Below the pieces are notes generated by a model. That model searched no databases. It was not told the DNA's origin and was given only the letters and a program-made list of their open reading frames with translations. The translations under genes were made by a program, and so were the position numbers. DNA of 64,000 nucleotides from Mageeibacillus sp. UBA1212 (lineage in GTDB: Bacteria; Bacillota; Clostridia; UBA1212): NCBI GenBank assembly GCA_002309655.1, contig DBXM01000008.1, forward strand, positions 24,834 through 88,833. The letters are read 5' to 3'. Below, piece by piece: positions 59,230 to 64,000 of this stretch; the first letter of the stretch is position 1; every line of letters starts with the position of its first letter.

Positions 59230-61320
59230 ATGGCAATTCTAAATGACCTTGTCAGCCAGATTGAAGATAAAGCGCTGCGGGAACGGATCGCGGCGGAAGT
59301 GGACAAGCTGGCGAAGCAGAAGAAGTTCGGGTTGGTGTTCGAGGAACATCTGCCGGAATGCACTCCGCTTTACGATATCCCCGTCAAGAAGGGTGCGAAG
59401 GTCGCGCTGAAGGCGGGCGAAGTGAATGATTTTTATACCGTGCTCAAAATTGAGGACGGCAAGGCGTTGTGCCTGAATAAAGACAAAACCGATACGGCGA
59501 AATTCGCGGTGGACGAGCTGGTCTGCATCGCGGAATTCGGCGAGCCGATCTATCCGTATCTGAAGCCGATCGACACGGTTTGCAACGCGCCGGACAGCAA
59601 TCTGTGGCATACGCTGATCGAGGCGGACAACTATCATGCCCTGCAGCTGCTGGAATACCTCTATGCCGGGAAAGTGGACTGCATTTATATCGATCCGCCG
59701 TACAATACTGGCGCGCGTGACTGGAAGTATAACAACGACTATGTCGACGGAAATGACCAATACCGGCATAGCAAATGGCTTTCCATGATGCAGAAAAGGT
59801 TGAAGATTGCTAAGAGATTGCTCAATCCGAATGATTCTGTGTTGATAATCACAATCGATGAAAAAGAGTATTTGCATCTCGGTTGCTTGTTGGAAGAAAT
59901 GTTTCCGAATGCACTGATTCAAATGATAAGTAATATGATTTCATCCAAAGGTGCGTCAAGAGTTCAACAGTTTTCGCGCGTTGACGAGTATTTGTTTATT
60001 GTAACAATTGGTTCGGCATCGGTTCAAAGGCTGCCCTTATCTGACGAATGGCGTATGAATCCAGATGACAAACGAGGGACAAAACTCCGTTGGGCATGGC
60101 TAATACGCGAAGGTGCTTCCGGAACCAGGAGCCATTCACCGGGGAATTTTTACCCTATTTTTGTTGATGCCCAAACCGGAAAATATATAGGAATTGGAGA
60201 CCCCCTTCCGGTTGGAGTTGATAGGAATACGGTCTATGTTCCTGATGGTCAAAGAGCAATTTGGCCACTTACATCAAAAGGTGAAGAACACTATTGGAAT
60301 ATAAAACCTCAAAAGTTTTTGGATTATAAAGAAAAAGGGTATATTCAGTTTGGTAGATTTAATGCTAATGGAATGACTATCAAGTTTCTCACAAGCGGAG
60401 AAATAGAAAAAATAGAAAATGGTAGTTTTTTTATTGATGGATATGCAGAAGATGGTTCAGTCATTTCTACGAATGAGTTTAGAAATATCATGCCTGGAAC
60501 GCAATGGCGTATTACAGCCCATGATGCAACAAGACACGGGACTGACTTACTGAAGAAAATACTCCCTGGGAGAGCTTTCCCCTACCCCAAGTCTCTTTAC
60601 GCAGTTCATGATACAATCAATTTTTTCGTCTCAGGAAAGAAAAATGCTATTGTTTTAGATTTTTTTGCAGGATCTGGTACTACCCTCCATGCTGTGAATT
60701 TACTAAATGCAGAGGATGGTGGACAAAGACGTTGTATCCTTGTGACAAACAATGAAGTATCTGACGAAGAAGCAAAAAAGTTGACTATACAAGGATACAA
60801 ACCCGGCGATGAGGAATGGGAGAAACTCGGTATCGCCCGCTACGTCACATGGCCGCGGACGGTCTGCTCCATTGAAGGACGCGATGTCAACGGCAATCCG
60901 CTCAAGGGAAATTACATCGGCAGCGATCTCCCGATGGCAGACGGTTTCAAAGCCAACGCGGCATATTTTAAGCTCGGATTCCTTGATAAAACCAAAGTTT
61001 CGCTCGGTATGCAGTTCAAAGAAATACTCCCGACGCTGTGGATGAAGGCGGGCGCACACGGCCCCTGCCCGACCATCAAAGCCGGCGTTCCGGATATGCT
61101 GATCCTGCCGGAAAACAAGTTCGCCGTGCTGGTTGACGAAAAGCAGTATATAGAATTCTCGGAGAAACTGGATGAGCACCCCGAAATCGAGACGGTATAC
61201 ATTGTCACGGATTCGGAATCCGGTTACCGCGATATGATCGCGGGGTTGAATGTAAAAGAGAGTTTCCAGTTCTACCGCGATTATCTGGATAATTTCCGCA
61301 TCAACTCGGTAAGGAGGTAA
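59230..61320 (+). CDS. mod: Type III restriction-modification DNA methyltransferase (Mod)
   Basis: An adenine-N6 methyltransferase and the specificity subunit of a type III system. The 696-residue product has motif IV DPPY at 155-158 (YIDPPYNTGARDWKYNNDYVDGNDQYRHSKW) before motif I DFFAGSGTTLHA (near 477-486), the beta order of type III Mod proteins. Base composition is mosaic. The ends (59230-59780 and 60810-61320) are GC-richer; the middle 59780-60800, which holds the target-recognition region, is clearly AT-rich, suggesting domain exchange. The C-terminal extension (VPDMLILPENKFAVLVDEKQYIEF...) is additional to the catalytic core. AGGAGG at its end serves res. Confidence 0.93.
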   Translation: MAILNDLVSQIEDKALRERIAAEVDKLAKQKKFGLVFEEHLPECTPLYDIPVKKGAKVALKAGEVNDFYTVLKIEDGKALCLNKDKTDTAKFAVDELVCIAEFGEPIYPYLKPIDTVCNAPDSNLWHTLIEADNYHALQLLEYLYAGKVDCIYIDPPYNTGARDWKYNNDYVDGNDQYRHSKWLSMMQKRLKIAKRLLNPNDSVLIITIDEKEYLHLGCLLEEMFPNALIQMISNMISSKGASRVQQFSRVDEYLFIVTIGSASVQRLPLSDEWRMNPDDKRGTKLRWAWLIREGASGTRSHSPGNFYPIFVDAQTGKYIGIGDPLPVGVDRNTVYVPDGQRAIWPLTSKGEEHYWNIKPQKFLDYKEKGYIQFGRFNANGMTIKFLTSGEIEKIENGSFFIDGYAEDGSVISTNEFRNIMPGTQWRITAHDATRHGTDLLKKILPGRAFPYPKSLYAVHDTINFFVSGKKNAIVLDFFAGSGTTLHAVNLLNAEDGGQRRCILVTNNEVSDEEAKKLTIQGYKPGDEEWEKLGIARYVTWPRTVCSIEGRDVNGNPLKGNYIGSDLPMADGFKANAAYFKLGFLDKTKVSLGMQFKEILPTLWMKAGAHGPCPTIKAGVPDMLILPENKFAVLVDEKQYIEFSEKLDEHPEIETVYIVTDSESGYRDMIAGLNVKESFQFYRDYLDNFRINSVRR

Positions 61321-61326
61321 GTGACC

Positions 61327-64000
61327 ATGAAAGTTGAGTTATTCCCGTTCCAAAAAGTGGCGCTTGCCAGACTGCGCCAGAGTGTTGCGACAGCATTAGG
61401 TAATTACCGCAGCACCCACACCCCGCAGGTCGTTTCCTATACCGCGCCGACCGGCGCCGGAAAAACCATTGTCATGTCGGCGCTGATCGAAGCCGTCTAT
61501 TACGGCGACGAAGTAAATCCCGATCAAAGTGACGCAATCTTCATCTGGCTTTCGGATTCGCCGCAACTCAATGAGCAATCCAAGCTGAAGATCGACCTGA
61601 AAGCCGATAAAATCGCGTTGAATCAGTGCGTCACCATCAGCGACGATTCCTTCGACGCGGAAATGCTCGAAGACGGACATATCTATTTTCTCAATACGCA
61701 AAAACTATCGAAATCCAGCAATTTGACCAAACATTCCGACGGGCGGCAATATACCATCTGGGAAACGCTCGCCAACACCGTGCGCGAGAAATCGGATCGG
61801 CTGTATTTCATCATTGACGAAGCGCACCGCGGCGCACAGAAGCCGAGCGATCTTTCCAAAAACACGACGATCATGCAGAAGTTCTTGAAGGGCACGGACG
61901 CGGATTGTCTGCCGCCTATGCCGGTGGTCATCGGTATGACGGCGACGCCTCAGCGTTTCAACCGGTTGGCGGAGGGCATCCAGTCAACGACACATTACGT
62001 GAAAACCACGGCGGACGAAGTGCGTGCTTCCGGTCTTTTGAAGGATCGGATCGTCATTACCTATCCCGAACACACGGGCAACGATATGGCGGTTTTACAG
62101 GCGGCGACCGACGAATGGAAAAAGAAATGGGATCACTGGTATCAGTATTGCTATGAACAGCATTACGGACAGGTCAACCCCGTCTTTGTCATACAGGTGC
62201 AGAACGGCAGCGGCAGCAGGATTTCCTATACAGATATGGACGAATGCCTGCGCATCATCGAGGAACGCCTCGGCGATCGTTTTATGGAAGGACAGGTCGT
62301 TCACGCATTCGGCGAAGGGACCCCTACTATCCAAATCAACGGACTGGACGTGCCGTATTGCGAGCCGAGCCGTATTGCCGACGATAAACGTATTAAAGTC
62401 GTGTTTTTCAAAGAAACGCTTTCCACCGGCTGGGACTGCCCGCGAGCAGAGACGATGATGTCGTTCCGCCATGCCGTGGACTATACCTATATTGCACAGT
62501 TGCTCGGCAGAATGGTGAGGACACCTACCCAGCAGCATATCAACGTAGACGAAACGCTGAACGACGTGCATCTGTACCTGCCGCAGTTCAAAGAATCAAC
62601 GGTATATGACGTTGTGAAGGCGCTGCAGGACGAGGAAGGCGCTACCATCCCGACCGATATCGAAGCGGAAGAACTAGGGTTTGACAATTACGACACCCTC
62701 TCGCTCCGCCCGACCTATACCACGCCTCCCCGTCAGCCCGGAAGGACACGTTCGGTCGATCCGAATCAGCTGACACTGTTTGATCAACCAGAGTTTACCG
62801 GCGAACAGACTGCCGCTCCGGCAACAACACCGGCAGCACCGACGCAGCAACCAACGGCACAACCGGCACAGGCACATCAACCGACTGCGGAGACTCCCGT
62901 TGTTACCACACCCGCGGTATCGACGTCTGTTCAACCTGTTGTACAGCATCAACCGCAGACACCTGACGGATCGGACATCGACCGCGAAGCCGTGGTCAAG
63001 GCGATCAACGACGCGGGACTTCTGACGTATGACGTGCGTCGTGTCCGCATCACCGACTATCTGAAATCCATGTATGCGCTGGCGCGGTTTCTGACGCAGA
63101 CGCGCATCGATATGGATGCGAAAGAAGCGGTATTTACCGACATAACGCAGCAGATTCACGATTACATAGCCAATCTGAAGCGAACCGGCAGATATGAAGA
63201 TCTTGCCGGACAAGTGCTTCAGTTCAAGCTGAACGCGCAGATATTCGATGTGTTCGGTAGGTCGATCGAAGATTACAGCGAACGTGATTTTTATACGACC
63301 ACCGATACCGATATTGAACGTCAGTTCCGGCTGGCAGAAACGAAGCTCGGTAACGAAGGCGTCGGAAAAGAATACGTCAGACGGTACTATGACGAGGATG
63401 ACGTTCTGAACCTCAATATCCACGTGATCCTGTTTGCCGCAGATCCCGCTTGCATGGACGCGCTGAACGAGTATGCGAAAGATAAATTCCATGAACTCAA
63501 CGACGCGAACCGTCGCCGCACAGTCACGCTGCCGGAGAGATTCAAAAAGAAATACGATGACATCGTTTCCGACGGTGATATCGTTAGTAAACACAACTTC
63601 CGTCTTCCGGAAACGATCCGTGTTCCGCATGAGATGGAAGGCAAGCTTTACAGCAATCACCTGTTTGTGGACGATTCCGGCACGGCGCTTATCAACCTGA
63701 ACGGCTGGGAAACAAAGGTCATCGCCGAGGAAGAAAAGCGGGAAGATTTCGTTTGCTGGCTTCGCAATCCGTCCCGAGGATCGTGGGCACTGTGCATCCC
63801 GTATGAGATCGACAGCGAGAAACGGCCAACGTATCCCGATTTCCTGATCATTCGTCGTGAGGGCTCTGACTACATCGTCGACATTCTGGAGCCGCATGAT
63901 CCGACCAGGGTGGACAACCTCGGCAAGGCGAAGGGATTTGCGGAATATGCACGGCAGAATCCGGGCGTGGGACGCATCCAGCTGATCCGCATGAAACAGG
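61327..64000 (+). CDS. res: Type III restriction endonuclease Res subunit (3' end outside window)
   Basis: The helicase-nuclease partner of Mod; it translocates with ATP and cleaves. The frame is open from ATG 61327 to the window end (891 codons, partial). AGGAGG at 61312-61317 lies within the mod stop region. Motifs are Walker A TAPTGAGKT (39-47), DEAH at 164-167, GMTATPQ, and motif VI QLLGRMVRTP from 391. A Thr/Pro/Gln/Ala linker follows (about 480-545). Near the end, YPDFLII (836-842) and VDILEPHD (851-858) match the nuclease position; the final Lys of PD-(D/E)xK is His, a form I believe is common in this subgroup. Confidence 0.93.
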   Translation, partial: MKVELFPFQKVALARLRQSVATALGNYRSTHTPQVVSYTAPTGAGKTIVMSALIEAVYYGDEVNPDQSDAIFIWLSDSPQLNEQSKLKIDLKADKIALNQCVTISDDSFDAEMLEDGHIYFLNTQKLSKSSNLTKHSDGRQYTIWETLANTVREKSDRLYFIIDEAHRGAQKPSDLSKNTTIMQKFLKGTDADCLPPMPVVIGMTATPQRFNRLAEGIQSTTHYVKTTADEVRASGLLKDRIVITYPEHTGNDMAVLQAATDEWKKKWDHWYQYCYEQHYGQVNPVFVIQVQNGSGSRISYTDMDECLRIIEERLGDRFMEGQVVHAFGEGTPTIQINGLDVPYCEPSRIADDKRIKVVFFKETLSTGWDCPRAETMMSFRHAVDYTYIAQLLGRMVRTPTQQHINVDETLNDVHLYLPQFKESTVYDVVKALQDEEGATIPTDIEAEELGFDNYDTLSLRPTYTTPPRQPGRTRSVDPNQLTLFDQPEFTGEQTAAPATTPAAPTQQPTAQPAQAHQPTAETPVVTTPAVSTSVQPVVQHQPQTPDGSDIDREAVVKAINDAGLLTYDVRRVRITDYLKSMYALARFLTQTRIDMDAKEAVFTDITQQIHDYIANLKRTGRYEDLAGQVLQFKLNAQIFDVFGRSIEDYSERDFYTTTDTDIERQFRLAETKLGNEGVGKEYVRRYYDEDDVLNLNIHVILFAADPACMDALNEYAKDKFHELNDANRRRTVTLPERFKKKYDDIVSDGDIVSKHNFRLPETIRVPHEMEGKLYSNHLFVDDSGTALINLNGWETKVIAEEEKREDFVCWLRNPSRGSWALCIPYEIDSEKRPTYPDFLIIRREGSDYIVDILEPHDPTRVDNLGKAKGFAEYARQNPGVGRIQLIRMKQ

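Overview
The window (about 58-60% GC over most of its length) looks like a chromosomal segment of an uncultured Bacillota, most probably of class Clostridia. The main reasons are the Gram-positive order rimP-nusA-ylxR-infB-rbfA-nrnA-truB-ribF, the pairs mazG-rqcP and holB-ricT, Firmicutes-type lipoproteins and SLH-like modules, strong Shine-Dalgarno sites, and frequent TTG/GTG starts. No genus can be assigned from the sequence alone.

Layout. Positions 1-9194 hold a translation/RNA operon (rimP, nusA, ylxR, infB with a very long low-complexity N-terminus, rbfA, nrnA, truB, ribF). A polytopic membrane protein and murA follow. Positions 12645-15772 hold a divergent sulfur/Fe-S locus: iscR (Rrf2) faces iscS-iscU-cysK across a promoter region with a perfect dyad. 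Positions 16005-24421 carry surface and lipoprotein genes (an SLH-like lipoprotein with a sialidase-type propeller, a Fn3-like surface protein, an ABC solute-binding lipoprotein) mixed with an FMN reductase, walJ and rlmH. Positions 24771-38283 carry metabolism and cell-wall genes: gdhA, tadA, mazG, rqcP, a foldase-like lipoprotein, a TtcA-like PP-loop protein, hflX, ddl, murI, nadE and an AraM-type dehydrogenase. A frameshifted two-TM gene, then a minus-strand operon (tcdA, a MutS-like ATPase, apgM) follow. Positions 43170-49647 hold an unusual protein kinase fused to a degenerate MinD/ParA-like domain, two small proteins, an aldo/keto reductase, a malic-enzyme homologue lacking metal ligands, and holB. 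Then come ricT, a secreted amidase, proC, rnhA and a pyridoxal kinase.

From 55533 the character changes. Two divergent tRNA-Ser genes are followed by an array of tRNA 3'-end copies, each backed by a hairpin terminator. An accessory island of lower and mosaic GC begins after it: an XRE regulator, a DUF4145/HEPN-like protein, a protein with two winged-helix-like regions, and a type III restriction-modification Mod/Res pair. Res runs off the right edge.

The most unusual feature is a family of structured, non-coding dispersed elements at 11789-12227, 12230-12526, 18404-18724 and 23884-24105. They share a constant GGTGTCTnCGAC loop, while their stems differ in sequence between copies and keep pairing. 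Three of the four start exactly at the stop codon of the upstream gene, and two are bordered by 15-16 bp direct repeats. They look like either an undescribed structured RNA family or a small mobile element that targets gene 3' ends.
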